From Candidatus Vesicomyosocius okutanii (lineage in GTDB: Bacteria; Pseudomonadota; Gammaproteobacteria; PS1; Pseudothioglobaceae): DNA of 64,000 nucleotides. Positions 53,641 through 64,000 of the stretch are shown in pieces. Location: the NCBI RefSeq assembly GCF_000010405.1, contig NC_009465.1:930001-994000 (forward strand), read 5' to 3'. Under the pieces are notes generated by a model. That model had not been told where the DNA came from. It saw only the letters and a list, made by a program, of their open reading frames with translations, and did no database searches. How positions within the stretch are numbered: the stretch's first letter is position 1; every line of letters starts with the position of its first letter. The position numbers were made by a program, and so were the translations under genes.

Positions 53641-54185
53641 TATAATAATCGTATTTAAATCATAAATTTTATTTAATAATAAAAACCAATATAGTGTTTT
53701 AGTATCAATACTACTTACCATATCTGGATATAACCACCATACCAAACTCGAATAATTCAAAAATAAATACACAAGTATTTTAACTATCAACAATAACCAA
53801 TTATAATATTAACTATATATTCAATATCCTATCTAACATATAACAATGTTAGAGAATTTGAAATAGTTTTTAGTTATTTGAAGTATCTTTTATCCATTAA
53901 GATGAAGATGAAATACATTTTTCACCTAATTTATGTGTCTTAACTAATTATTTACCAACTTATTGCAAATATGTTTAGAATAATTTTAACAACATTCTAA
54001 TAAACAATATCACTAACAAAACTTTTATCCTAAATCAACAAATTAACCATTGTGGCATTTTTTAGATAAGAGTATAAAAACAATACAATATTATAATACT
54101 AAAGTTCTAACAAGATAACAAACACAAGGTCAGAGAATTAAATTATGGTAGAATTGCAAGATTTTATCTTATAAGATATTTCATT
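53641..54185. other. Gap between the dprA remnant and rpmH
   Basis: Very AT-rich stretch of about 545 bases. It probably includes the unrecognisable N-terminal part of dprA. TTATCC cores resembling DnaA boxes occur at about 53889 and 54025 (plus) with another at about 53595 (minus, within the dprA remnant), and the adjacent rpmH-rnpA-yidD-yidC order is typical of oriC neighbourhoods, so an origin cannot be excluded. No perfect TTATCCACA box and no dnaA were seen. Confidence 0.3.
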
Positions 54186-54326
54186 ATGAAGCAAAAGAGA
54201 ACCTTTCAACCAAGTGTTATTAAACGTAAACGTACACACGGTTTCAGATTAAGAATGAGAACAAAATCAGGTCGCGCTATTATTAATGCGCGTAGAAAAA
54301 AAAAGCGTAAGCGTCTAGCAGCTTAA
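54186..54326 (+). CDS. rpmH: 50S ribosomal protein L34
   Basis: 46-residue basic ribosomal protein, [20 protein letters not shown] to [10 protein letters not shown], matching the L34 pattern throughout. It is followed after 9 bases by rnpA, the universal rpmH-rnpA pair. It is below the usual size cut-off for gene calling. Confidence 0.96.
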   Translation: MKQKRTFQPSVIKRKRTHGFRLRMRTKSGRAIINARRKKKRKRLAA

Positions 54327-54335
54327 CTAATTTAA

Positions 54336-54677
54336 GTGTCCTTTAGACTAACACGCAATTTAAGAGTTTTAAAACCATTTGACTATAAAACCATTTTTAA
54401 ACATGGAAAAATAATCAAAGGGCAATACTGGCAAGTTTTAGCACGAAAAATTGATACTCCAGAGCCTCGCCTCGGGCTTGCCATTTCAAAAAAAGTTCAT
54501 CGTCTAGCCATTGATAGAAATAAAACCAAAAGAATTGCACGCGAAACTTTTAGAACACACCAAAATGATTTAAATCATTGGGAATTTATAGTAATGGCAG
54601 AGCATTCAAAACCCGCTAAAAATTCTATAATGACTAATGATTTGCTACATTTATTCAAAAAAATAATCACCTATTAA
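54336..54677 (+). CDS. rnpA: Ribonuclease P protein component RnpA
   Basis: Protein subunit of RNase P, which trims tRNA 5' leaders. The 113-residue product starts at a GTG and has the family motif [29 protein letters not shown]. It shares one base with yidD. The RNA subunit gene rnpB is not in the window. Confidence 0.94.
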   Translation: MSFRLTRNLRVLKPFDYKTIFKHGKIIKGQYWQVLARKIDTPEPRLGLAISKKVHRLAIDRNKTKRIARETFRTHQNDLNHWEFIVMAEHSKPAKNSIMTNDLLHLFKKIITY

Positions 54678-54892
54678 TGTATTATTTACTCTTAATTCTA
54701 ATTAAATTTTATCAACTATTTATCAGTCCTTTGTTAAGCTCTAATTGTCGTTTTCAACCTACTTGTTCACAATATGCCTATGATGCAATCCAAACACATG
54801 GCTTTTTTAAGGGATTAAGTCTTAGTTTAAAACGTATTAGCAAGTGCCATCCATGGCATGATAGTGGATTTGACCCTGTACCAAAAAAATAA
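54677..54892 (+). CDS. yidD: Membrane protein insertion efficiency factor YidD
   Basis: Small membrane-associated protein that assists YidC-dependent insertion. The 71-residue product has an amphipathic N-terminus and the family block [18 protein letters not shown] followed by [19 protein letters not shown]. It overlaps rnpA by one base and precedes yidC. Confidence 0.95.
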   Translation: MYYLLLILIKFYQLFISPLLSSNCRFQPTCSQYAYDAIQTHGFFKGLSLSLKRISKCHPWHDSGFDPVPKK

Positions 54893-54911
54893 TCCCCCTT
54901 TAATTAATAAT

Positions 54912-56537
54912 ATGAACAATCAAAAATTCTTTCTCATTATTGCTATTTTTTTAAGTATTTTCCTCTTGTGGGACAAATGGGAGATAACACATACAATAGA
55001 TAAAAATAATAACCTGATTAGCCAAACCAAGATTAAAAATACTAGCACGATAAATAATTCATTAACAAATCAAAACCTAGATATACCAAGTGTTACAAAT
55101 CGTAATAATAAATTAGACCTTCCTAATACTGATACAAAAAATCAGATCCCATTTACAACAGTCAAAACCGATTTACTTACTCTAGAAATTAGCCATAAGG
55201 GTGGTACTATCCAAAATGCATGGCTAAACGATTATCCAATAGAAATTGATTCTGAACAAAAATTCCAACTACTTAGTGATAGAACTGGTAAAATATTCCA
55301 AGCCCAAAGTGGCTTATTGCCACAAGGAAAAATGCCTACTCACCATTCAATATTTAGTTCTAAAAATATCTATTATCAAATGGATGGCAATAATTTAGTT
55401 GTACCCTTTACTTGGAAAAGTGAAAATGGGATCATAGTTAATAAGAGATATCACTTTAACAAAAATAGCTACGTAGTTGGTATTGATTATCAAATAACTA
55501 ACACTACTAATAACACATTACACATAACTAGCTACACACAATTAATTCGTAATATACCTGATCAAGATAACATGATAATGCCAACTTATACAGGTGGTGC
55601 AAGATTTAATGATCAAGATGTTTATGAAAAAATAGAGTTTGAAGACTTTGATGATCAACCAAAAACCAGCTACAAAGGCGGATGGATGGCAATGATTGAA
55701 CATTACTTCTTTGTAGCCGTAATTCCAAATTTAAACCAGATACATACTTATTCTTCAAAGATTATCAATGATAAGTATTTATTAACTGTTGTAAACCCAG
55801 AACTATCAATTGCGCCTGGTGCAACAAAAACCATAATAAATAGTAATCTTTATATCGGACCTAAAGAACAATCTCATATTGACAATGTTGCACCAGGTTT
55901 AGATAAAACTGTTGATTATGGCATATTGTTTATTATTGCCAAGCCATTATCTGAATTACTTAATTGGATTTATTCAATAATTCATTCTTGGGGTTATTCT
56001 ATTATCATCCTTACTTTGCTAATCAAATTAGCATTTTATAAACTCAGCGAAAAATCATACCGTTCAATGGCAGGTATGCGACAACTTGCTCCAAGATTGA
56101 AAAAACTTAAAGAGACCTATGGTGATAACAAACAAAAACTAGGTAAAAAAACCATGGAATTATACAAAAAGGAAAAGATCAACCCTGCGTCTGGTTGTTT
56201 ACCTATCTTAGTACAAATTCCTGTATTTATCTCACTCTATTGGGTACTATTAGAAATGGTTGAATTACGCCAAGCCCCGTTTTGGTATTTAACTGATTTA
56301 TCAGCACCAGATCCATATTATATATTACCACTTATCATGGGTATTTCGATGTTTATTCAACAAAAACTAAATCCCCCTCCACCCGACCCAATACAGGCAA
56401 AAATTATGATGGCATTGCCTTTTGTATTCACTATCTTCTTTTTATGGTTCCCTTCTGGATTGGTGCTTTATTGGATGATCAACAATATCTTATCAATCAC
56501 TCAACAATGGGTGATTAATAAACGCATTAACAACTAA
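54912..56537 (+). CDS. yidC: Membrane protein insertase YidC
   Basis: Inserts membrane proteins alone or with SecYEG. The ATG at 54912 gives MNNQKFFLIIAIFLSIFLLW, the expected first membrane helix; an in-frame ATG at 54858 overlaps yidD and is less likely. The 541-residue product has a large periplasmic domain and five C-terminal helices with the conserved INPASGCLPILVQIPVFISL region and MMALPFVFTIFFLWFPSGLV-type segment. The rpmH-rnpA-yidD-yidC order is conserved. Confidence 0.96.
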   Translation: MNNQKFFLIIAIFLSIFLLWDKWEITHTIDKNNNLISQTKIKNTSTINNSLTNQNLDIPSVTNRNNKLDLPNTDTKNQIPFTTVKTDLLTLEISHKGGTIQNAWLNDYPIEIDSEQKFQLLSDRTGKIFQAQSGLLPQGKMPTHHSIFSSKNIYYQMDGNNLVVPFTWKSENGIIVNKRYHFNKNSYVVGIDYQITNTTNNTLHITSYTQLIRNIPDQDNMIMPTYTGGARFNDQDVYEKIEFEDFDDQPKTSYKGGWMAMIEHYFFVAVIPNLNQIHTYSSKIINDKYLLTVVNPELSIAPGATKTIINSNLYIGPKEQSHIDNVAPGLDKTVDYGILFIIAKPLSELLNWIYSIIHSWGYSIIILTLLIKLAFYKLSEKSYRSMAGMRQLAPRLKKLKETYGDNKQKLGKKTMELYKKEKINPASGCLPILVQIPVFISLYWVLLEMVELRQAPFWYLTDLSAPDPYYILPLIMGISMFIQQKLNPPPPDPIQAKIMMALPFVFTIFFLWFPSGLVLYWMINNILSITQQWVINKRINN

Positions 56538-56545
56538 AAATTATT

Positions 56546-57406
56546 ATGTCCATTCTTAATAATTTAGATGAATATAAATGTTGGAGAGATGATAAATTAG
56601 CAAACTCTAACACTAATATTGAAACCTGTTTAATTGAAATTAACAATCCTTTCAAGATTATAAAATCAGAAAAAGATAAAATTAAGCTTTTATGCCAAAA
56701 AAATAATTTTGCCTTATTTCATATTAAACAACAAAACAACTATCCAAGAGCTATTATCGCTATGAACAAACAGCTTGGATTAGTAGATTATGATTCACAT
56801 TTATACGTTCTAAATCAAGGTTTAGCGAATATTACCAAGAACGTTAAAAAAGACCAAGCTAAATTTATTCCATACACCGATAAAGCCATCGGCTGGCACA
56901 CAGATGGTTATTACAACAAAACAGATCAACGCATACGAGCATTTTCTTTATTTTGTGTCACGCCTGCAAGTTATGGTGGAGAAAATAAGTGGATTAACCA
57001 ACAAATAGTGTACTTACAACTAAGAGAATCTAATCCAGATGTTGCCATGGCTCTTACTCATGCCCAAGCCATGAGTATACCAGAACACGTTATAAACAGC
57101 ATTGTTAAACGTAGAACTTCTATAGGTGCAATTTTTTTTATTGATCAACCAACCTCACAACTTTATATGCGTTATACGCAAAGAAAAAAAAATATTATTT
57201 ATTCAAATTCCCAAGAAGTTAGACAAGCTATTACCGTTTTAGACAAATATTTAAGAACTACCACTAAATATCACTTCAGTCATACAATGGATGCTAATCA
57301 AGGTATATTATGTAATAATATCTTACATAAGCGTTCTGCATTTACTGACAACCCAACTAATCCAAGATCACTACTAAGGGGTCGTTACTTTAATCGATTA
57401 AATTAG
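56546..57406 (+). CDS. TauD/TfdA-family Fe(II)/2-oxoglutarate-dependent oxygenase
   Basis: Predicted non-haem iron oxygenase of 286 residues. It shows the metal-binding facial triad His118-x-Asp120 (IGWHTDGYYN) and His261 (NNILHKRSAFTD), and a C-terminal RGRYFNRL whose arginine would bind 2-oxoglutarate. The substrate cannot be deduced; family members release sulfite from sulfonates or hydroxylate many small molecules. It starts 8 bases after yidC, so it may be co-transcribed, and is followed by the decayed ampD. Confidence 0.8.
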   Translation: MSILNNLDEYKCWRDDKLANSNTNIETCLIEINNPFKIIKSEKDKIKLLCQKNNFALFHIKQQNNYPRAIIAMNKQLGLVDYDSHLYVLNQGLANITKNVKKDQAKFIPYTDKAIGWHTDGYYNKTDQRIRAFSLFCVTPASYGGENKWINQQIVYLQLRESNPDVAMALTHAQAMSIPEHVINSIVKRRTSIGAIFFIDQPTSQLYMRYTQRKKNIIYSNSQEVRQAITVLDKYLRTTTKYHFSHTMDANQGILCNNILHKRSAFTDNPTNPRSLLRGRYFNRLN

Positions 57407-57419
57407 AGTTATAATTTAC

Positions 57420-57815
57420 ATGTTAATTAATAATCACTAACTGGAAAAAGCTAAACAAATTAGTTTAACAAATTTTAATCAACAGCCCAATCAAATCATC
57501 TCTTTAATCATTATTCACAGTATTTCATTACCGCCTGAAAAGTTTGATAATCACTATATCTAAGATTTTTTAACAACCAACTAGAGACTCATCAACACAC
57601 TTATTGATTAAACGCAACGGCATAATAATTCAATTTATACCCTTTAATCAAACAGGCTTAGTATGTAATCTATAAAATAAAGCATAACTACAATGACTTT
57701 TATGAATTACAAGGAAACAACAATATACTGTATGAATCGGTACAATATGACATTTTAAATAAGATAGTAAAGTTACTAAAATATAATTATCTAATAAGTG
57801 TCGTTAAAGATCATA
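57420..57815 (+). pseudogene. ampD: Decayed ampD (N-acetylmuramoyl-L-alanine amidase)
   Basis: From the ATG at 57420 the frame reads MLINNH, a stop (probably former Trp), LEKAKQISLTNFNQQPNQ, then IISLIIIHSISLPPEKF with the zinc-ligand His codon at 57516-57518, and a stop at 57561. In another frame from 57592 comes STHLLIKRNGIIIQFIPFNQ (family SAHLLIRRDG...QYVPFN). In the third frame from 57683 comes NDFYELQGNNNILYESVQYD then LNKIVKLLKYNY. At least two frameshifts, several stops and loss of the C-terminal zinc ligands leave no function. AmpD recycles peptidoglycan anhydromuropeptides. Confidence 0.88.
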
Positions 57816-57819
57816 CTAC

Positions 57820-58353
57820 ATGCAATTATCTAATAAATTCTATTTAAAGGCTAAAAACATAAAACTGATTATTTTTGATGTAGACGGCGTACTAACAGAT
57901 GGTGGCTTATATTTCTCTGACAAAGGTATAGAACTTAAACGCTTTAACTCTCTTGATGGGTTAGGCATTAAACTACTAAAACAAAACGGTATTGAATCTG
58001 CTATTATTAGTGCTAGAAGTTCCAAAAATGTAATGTATCGAATGAAAAATCTAGACATTAAACATTTCTACCAAGGACAAGATAACAAAATTGTTGCTTT
58101 TAATAATCTCATCAAGAAACTATCACTGAAAACTGAGCAAGTTGCTTACATAGGTGATGACATAATTGATTTACCCGTTATGAGAAAAATTGGTCTGCCA
58201 ATCGCTGTTTCGAATGCTCATGAACTAGTTAAAAAAAATGCTTACTTTATAACTAAAAAAATAGGGGGGCACGGAGCAGTAAGGGAAGTTTGTGATTTAT
58301 TACTACAATCTCAGAATACTTACAATAAAACTATGGATAAATACCTAACATAA
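57820..58353 (+). CDS. kdsC: 3-deoxy-D-manno-octulosonate 8-phosphate phosphatase KdsC
   Basis: HAD-superfamily phosphatase making Kdo for the LPS inner core. The 177-residue product has the nucleophile motif DVDGVLTDGG with Asp20 and Asp22, the ISARSS loop, and GDDIIDLPVM. kdsD and the lpt genes that commonly accompany it are not next to it; it lies right after the decayed ampD. Presence implies that LPS with at least a Kdo core is still made. Confidence 0.94.
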   Translation: MQLSNKFYLKAKNIKLIIFDVDGVLTDGGLYFSDKGIELKRFNSLDGLGIKLLKQNGIESAIISARSSKNVMYRMKNLDIKHFYQGQDNKIVAFNNLIKKLSLKTEQVAYIGDDIIDLPVMRKIGLPIAVSNAHELVKKNAYFITKKIGGHGAVREVCDLLLQSQNTYNKTMDKYLT

Positions 58354-58966
58354 TACCATTTTAACAGAAATGCTACCAAACTAGTTTTTACTGAAAAAAT
58401 CATCAAAAATTCTACCATACTTATATAACAAAAGATTTTTGCTATCGCGTAATTAAACAAAATAGAGATGTAGGTAAATTCTACAGAAGACAATCTACCA
58501 AAAAAGGTATTACAATAACAAAATAATTTATTTTCATAAAAAGTCATTAATATATAAACCACATGACACTAATTGTTATACCTTAGTTTGAGAAAATTTT
58601 ATAATAAGCCAAAATCTTGTATAACCGTAGCATTAATAGATTTTTTATATTCTATATTTATTCCAATTTGGAAATCATCCAAATTTGTTAAGCAACTTCT
58701 AAAACAACAAACCAAATTACCTATAAGTAAAGATTCAATAAATAGAGTTTTACAGACTATTACTTTCATTTGTTTCTAGTATTACAAACAACAATAGTTC
58801 TAATCAGAAATCTTCTTTAATGATTCTATTGAGACTTTAATCAGTTATCTGCTAGTAATAAATAATCATTTTGATTTTACTTAGTTACTGTTGTATTACA
58901 ATCTTCGTTAATAGAAAAATCAAAACATAAATACTAAAAATAATATTTTTTCAAGTATCATCATTT
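58354..58966. other. Gap between kdsC and atpC with coding-like relics
   Basis: No confident gene in 613 bases. A plus-strand stretch at about 58445-58520 reads YRVIKQNRDVGKFYRRQSTK, and a 68-codon frame at 58573-58779 starts from a non-ATG codon and reads LRKFYNKPKSCITVALIDFL then IPIWKSSKFVKQLLKQQTKL. Both look more protein-like than random AT-rich sequence, but I cannot assign a family. They are likely fragments of a lost envelope gene (inference). Confidence 0.35.
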
Positions 58967-59383
58967 TCAACACTTTTTACCACGCATTTTGTTAATCATT
59001 TGCAATTGTGCCATGGACTCAGAAAGTGCTGCTTGTGTTGCTGAAATATCTTGAGTATCGATTGAATTATCCATTTCATCTTGCGCACGTTGTTTGGCCT
59101 CTAATACCTTAAATTCATCTAAGTCATTTGCTCTAATTGCAGTATCAGAAAAAATAGTAACAACATCTGGCTGAACTTCTACAATTCCACCAGAAACATA
59201 AATTGACTCTATGCCTTTATCGGTTTCTATTCTAACTTCACCTGGTTTTAATATTGATAAAAGTGCCGTATGTTTTGGGTAAATACCCAGCTCTCCTGTA
59301 GATGCAGGAGCAAATACACACAATACCTCACCAGAATAAAGAGATTCTGTTGCACTAACAACATCAACATGAATGGTCGACAT
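58967..59383 (-). CDS. atpC: ATP synthase epsilon chain AtpC
   Basis: Central-stalk subunit of F1, 138 residues, with the N-terminal beta-sandwich (FAPASTGELGIYPKHTALLS) and a C-terminal helical pair that can inhibit ATP hydrolysis. Its ATG directly follows the atpD stop. It is the last gene of the atp operon; the following gap holds no terminator that I could identify. Confidence 0.95.
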   Translation of the reverse strand: MSTIHVDVVSATESLYSGEVLCVFAPASTGELGIYPKHTALLSILKPGEVRIETDKGIESIYVSGGIVEVQPDVVTIFSDTAIRANDLDEFKVLEAKQRAQDEMDNSIDTQDISATQAALSESMAQLQMINKMRGKKC

Positions 59384-60778
<1,395 letters not shown>

Positions 60779-60785
60779 TTAAACT

Positions 60786-61652
60786 TTAAACAGCTGTAGC
60801 ACCACCGCTAACAATCTCAGAAATTTCTTGCGTAATTGCCGCTTGCCTTGCCTTGTTATAAATCAATTCCAACTCCTTAACCATATCACCTGCATTGTCG
60901 GTCGCACTTTTCATTGCAATCATACGTGAAGATTGCTCACAAGAAATATTCTCAACCAAACCTTGATACACCAAAGCCTCAATATAACGTACTAATAACG
61001 CGCTTAAAACTTCTTGTGCATTAGGTTCATAAATATAGTCCCAATAATGATTTATATTGTCTGATTTAATTGATACTATTGGCACTAATTGCATAATTGT
61101 TGGTATCTGAATCATGGTATTTTCAAATTTATTATAAGCAACTGATAATTGCTGTATTTCACCTAAATCAAACCCATCAAGCATGATCTTAATCGTTCCT
61201 AATAAGTCATCAAAATGGGGTGAATCTCCTAAATCTGTCAATACAGATTTAACATTTAAACCAAAGTTTTTAAAAAATAAAGTTGCTTTCTTACCAATCG
61301 TGCAAATGTCAACTTTAATACCATTAGCTTGATATTCAACAACTTGCCTTAAAATATATCTAAATAAGTTAGTATTCAAACCACCACACAAACCTCTATC
61401 ACTCGAAATAATAATAATACCAATGCTCTGAAGTTTTTTAAGACTATTCATATAAGGATGTTGAAATTCTGAATGCGCATAAGCTAAATGACCAATAATA
61501 TTAGAAATTTTCTCACAATAAGGTCGTGATTCTAACATTCTATCTTGTGCTTTTTTCATCTTAGAAGCTGCCACCATTTCCATAGCTGAAGTAATCTTCT
61601 GAGTATTTTTAATACTTGAAATTTGCGTTCTAATTTCTTTTCCAACTGCCAT
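60786..61652 (-). CDS. atpG: ATP synthase gamma chain AtpG
   Basis: Rotor shaft of F1, 288 residues, with the N-terminal [20 protein letters not shown] and [13 protein letters not shown] helix, [15 protein letters not shown], and the C-terminal [28 protein letters not shown]-type helix (landmark SATDNAGDM). It sits between atpA (13-base gap) and atpD. Confidence 0.97.
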   Translation of the reverse strand: MAVGKEIRTQISSIKNTQKITSAMEMVAASKMKKAQDRMLESRPYCEKISNIIGHLAYAHSEFQHPYMNSLKKLQSIGIIIISSDRGLCGGLNTNLFRYILRQVVEYQANGIKVDICTIGKKATLFFKNFGLNVKSVLTDLGDSPHFDDLLGTIKIMLDGFDLGEIQQLSVAYNKFENTMIQIPTIMQLVPIVSIKSDNINHYWDYIYEPNAQEVLSALLVRYIEALVYQGLVENISCEQSSRMIAMKSATDNAGDMVKELELIYNKARQAAITQEISEIVSGGATAV

Positions 61653-61665
61653 TATCTACCTTATT

Positions 61666-63207
61666 CTACCAAGTATAGTTTGTTTTAAAATCATCAATTG
61701 CTACTTGTAATTCATTTGAAATCTTATCATTATAATTACCTATTTCATTAATCCTATTCATTAATGATACTTGGTTTACCTTCATATAAGCAATTAGTGA
61801 TACTTCAAAATCAACTATTTTATTTACCTCAATATCGTCTAATAAACCCGAATTAGCAGAAAACAATAAAGTCGCCATTTCAGCAATTGATAAAGGTGAA
61901 TATTGATTTTGCTTCATTAACTCAGTAACACGCTGACCACGATCAATTTGAGCTTTAGTTTCTACATCAAGGTCAGAAGAAAATTGTGCAAAAGCCACTA
62001 ATTCTCTATATTGCGCTAAATCAAGACGAATGCCACCGCCTAATTTTTTAATAATATTGGTTTGTGCTGCACCACCCACACGTGATACTGATAAACCCAC
62101 ATTAATCGCTGGACGAATGCCCGCATTAAACAAATCTGTTTCTAAAAAAATTTGACCATCTGTAATTGAAATAACATTAGTAGGCACAAATGCTGACACA
62201 TCACCACCTTGGGTTTCAATAATTGGTAATGCTGTTAAAGAACCTGTTTGTCCTTTAACTTTACCATTGGTCATCTTTTCTACATAATCTGCATTAACAC
62301 GTGAAGCACGCTCAAGTAGGCGTGAATGTAAATAAAATACATCGCCCGGATAAGCCTCACGTCCTGGAGGACGTTTAAGCAACAAAGAAACCTCACGATA
62401 AGCCCAGGCTTGTTTAGTTAAATCATCATAAACAATCAGTACATCTTCACCTCGATCACGAAAATACTCAGCCATAGCACATCCTGCATAAGGTGCAATA
62501 TATTGTAGAGCTGGAGAAACTGCAGCACCTGCAACAACAATAATAGTATTTGCCAATGCACCATATTCTTCCAATTTACGTACAACTGTAGCTACTGATG
62601 AGTCTTTTTGACCAATAGCAACATATACACAACGAATACCACTGTCTCTTTGATTAATAATTGCATCAATCGCTACCGCTGTTTTACCTGTTTGACGATC
62701 ACCAATAATTAGCTCTCGCTGACCACGACCCACTGGCACCATTGCATCAATCGCTTTAATACCAGTTTGAATAGGCTGATCTACTGATTTACGATCAATC
62801 ACGCCAGGTGCCATTACTTCTAACGGACGTACGCCTTGAGCATCAATATCACCCTTACCGTCAATAGCCTTACCTAGAGGATTAACTACTCTACCTAACA
62901 TAGCCTCACCAACAGGCACTTCAACTAAACGATTAGTACATTTAACAATATCACCTTCTAAAATATGTAAATAATCTCCTAGAATAACTGCACCGACACT
63001 ATCTTGTTCTAAGTTAAGCGCCATACCAAAGGTATTATTTGAAAATTCAATCATCTCACCAAATTGTACATCGCCCAAACCATGAATACGGACAATACCA
63101 TCACTCACACTAACCACACTACCCTCTGTACGTGCCTCAGCGGTAAAATCAAACCCTTCTATTTGCTTTTTAATTAAATCACTGATTTCATGAGCGTTTA
63201 ATTGCAT
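61666..63207 (-). CDS. atpA: ATP synthase alpha chain AtpA
   Basis: Regulatory F1 subunit, 513 residues, with Walker A GDRQTGKT at 169-176, the [20 protein letters not shown] region and the signature [17 protein letters not shown]. Length equals the E. coli subunit. It lies 26 bases after atpH. Confidence 0.98.
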   Translation of the reverse strand: MQLNAHEISDLIKKQIEGFDFTAEARTEGSVVSVSDGIVRIHGLGDVQFGEMIEFSNNTFGMALNLEQDSVGAVILGDYLHILEGDIVKCTNRLVEVPVGEAMLGRVVNPLGKAIDGKGDIDAQGVRPLEVMAPGVIDRKSVDQPIQTGIKAIDAMVPVGRGQRELIIGDRQTGKTAVAIDAIINQRDSGIRCVYVAIGQKDSSVATVVRKLEEYGALANTIIVVAGAAVSPALQYIAPYAGCAMAEYFRDRGEDVLIVYDDLTKQAWAYREVSLLLKRPPGREAYPGDVFYLHSRLLERASRVNADYVEKMTNGKVKGQTGSLTALPIIETQGGDVSAFVPTNVISITDGQIFLETDLFNAGIRPAINVGLSVSRVGGAAQTNIIKKLGGGIRLDLAQYRELVAFAQFSSDLDVETKAQIDRGQRVTELMKQNQYSPLSIAEMATLLFSANSGLLDDIEVNKIVDFEVSLIAYMKVNQVSLMNRINEIGNYNDKISNELQVAIDDFKTNYTW

Positions 63208-63233
63208 AGTAATTCCTCTTTAAATTCTAATAA

Positions 63234-63785
63234 TTAGTGTGTTTTTGATAAACGCAAACCTAGCTCGTCCACCCGAGCTTTTATTGAGATATCAATAACT
63301 TTATCACCGTCTTTAATAATAACACCACCTACTAAATCTTTATCTACGACAATGTCAATGCTTACTGTTTTATTATATTGATTCATTAAATCGCTTACAA
63401 TTTGTTCTTTTTCAGATTTACTTAACTGATAAGAACTAATGATAGTAAATATTTTAATATTATTTGTTATGTTAATCAAACTTTCAAACAAGGTTGCGAT
63501 ACTTGGCAAAATACCAATACGATTATTATCTAATAACACACTAATAAACATCGCTTCATGCGCGTCTAATTCTCTATTTAATATTGACATAAGCAATGCT
63601 TTAATAGTACTTAATTTATCTTGTTCTAAAATATTAGGAGAAGCAATCAATCTACGCATCTTCTTATCAAGAAGTAAATACGCTCCTACATCTAAAACCA
63701 TCTTCCACTGTAAATGCGAATTATCCTGCTGTGCTAATTCAAAAATTGCATTAGCGTAAGGTTTGGCAATAACAGCTAATTTCAT
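63234..63785 (-). CDS. atpH: ATP synthase delta chain AtpH
   Basis: Peripheral-stalk connector between F1 and Fo, 183 residues. It shows AKPYANAIFELAQQ near the N-terminus and the C-terminal VDKDLVGGVIIKDGDKVIDISI. It follows atpF by 6 bases in the canonical atpBEFHAGDC order. Confidence 0.95.
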   Translation of the reverse strand: MKLAVIAKPYANAIFELAQQDNSHLQWKMVLDVGAYLLLDKKMRRLIASPNILEQDKLSTIKALLMSILNRELDAHEAMFISVLLDNNRIGILPSIATLFESLINITNNIKIFTIISSYQLSKSEKEQIVSDLMNQYNKTVSIDIVVDKDLVGGVIIKDGDKVIDISIKARVDELGLRLSKTH

Positions 63786-63791
63786 AGCTAA

Positions 63792-64000
63792 TTACGACAG
63801 TGATTCTGACAATTTACCTAACATTTGTTGATGTAACTTAACATCAACCTCCTTATCAAGTACCGCATTAACACCTTGTATAACCAAATCAGACACTTGA
63901 TTCTTTAGCTCATTACGAACACAAATTGTATCTTGTTCGAGCTGCGCTTGCGCTTGCTCCTTTACCTTACCTGCTTCTTTTAAGGCGATATATTTTGCAT
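63792..64000 (-). CDS. atpF: ATP synthase subunit b AtpF, C-terminal part
   Basis: The last 68 codons of atpF; the gene runs off the right edge. The reading AKYIALKEAGKVKEQAQAQL, then EQDTICVRNELKNQVSDLVI, ending LGKLSESLS, matches the C-terminal coiled coil of subunit b that holds delta. It is too short for the membrane anchor, which lies outside the window. Confidence 0.93.
   Translation of the reverse strand, partial: AKYIALKEAGKVKEQAQAQLEQDTICVRNELKNQVSDLVIQGVNAVLDKEVDVKLHQQMLGKLSESLS

Noticed and set aside
58320-58562. 80-codon minus-strand frame at the 3' end of kdsC
   Set aside because: Rich in Phe, Ile and Tyr as expected from the antisense of AT-rich DNA, and overlaps kdsC; no recognisable family.

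Overview
The window looks like a segment of the chromosome of a reduced-genome, AT-rich gammaproteobacterium. Gene content, gene order and protein style (rhodaneses, NarX/NarL-like regulators, an FixI/CcoI-type copper ATPase, full anabolic pathways) resemble the sulfur-oxidising Thioglobaceae/SUP05 lineage, most plausibly an intracellular symbiont of vesicomyid clams (Vesicomyosocius/Ruthia type). This is an inference from recognised families and base composition; no database was searched. No phage, transposase, CRISPR array or secretion island was seen.

Layout. 1-8 kb (+): trmB, fxsA, folC, cvpA, purF, metZ, fabA, fabB. 8.4-12.8 kb (-): secF, secD, yajC, serS. 12.9-14.3 kb (+): a rhodanese, a conserved hypothetical and trxC. 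14.36-19.94 kb (-): a complete rRNA operon transcribed 16S, tRNA-Ile, tRNA-Ala, 23S, 5S, with a consensus promoter, two boxA elements, processing stems and an end hairpin. 20.3-25.8 kb (-): a rhodanese and NarL/NarX-like genes, then mnmE and gshA. 25.9-36.4 kb: a decayed Nudix-ThiE fusion, gltB, folA, yceF and mfd. 36.4-44.2 kb (-): a PfkB-type sugar/nucleoside kinase, ispH, fkpB, accD, trpA, hemE, rpmE and a copper P-type ATPase. 44.4-46.5 kb (+): a secreted hypothetical and glmU. 47.0-53.1 kb (-): trpB, trpF, two hypotheticals, topA and smg. 54.2-58.4 kb (+): rpmH, rnpA, yidD, yidC, a TauD-like oxygenase and kdsC. 59.0-64.0 kb (-): atpFHAGDC, with atpF cut by the window edge.

How it fits together. 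The genes serve a compact, self-sufficient anabolic cell: purines (purF), methionine (metZ), unsaturated fatty acids (fabA, fabB, accD), tryptophan (trpA, trpB, trpF), glutamate (gltB), haem (hemE), isoprenoids (ispH), folate (folA, folC), glutathione (gshA), envelope sugars (glmU, kdsC), protein export and membrane insertion (secDF, yajC, yidC, yidD) and ATP synthesis.

The most informative content is in the apparently empty intergenic stretches. Reading them in all frames reveals three genes in advanced decay: dprA (upstream of smg), ampD (upstream of kdsC), and the MutT/Nudix half of a Nudix-ThiE fusion whose ThiE-like half remains open. Several other gaps hold shorter coding-like relics that I could not identify. 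An ancestral trpF-trpB-trpA-accD-folC-cvpA-purF-metZ neighbourhood appears in three separate pieces here. I found no clearly new multi-gene system; the window is best described as a genome caught in the middle of gene erosion.
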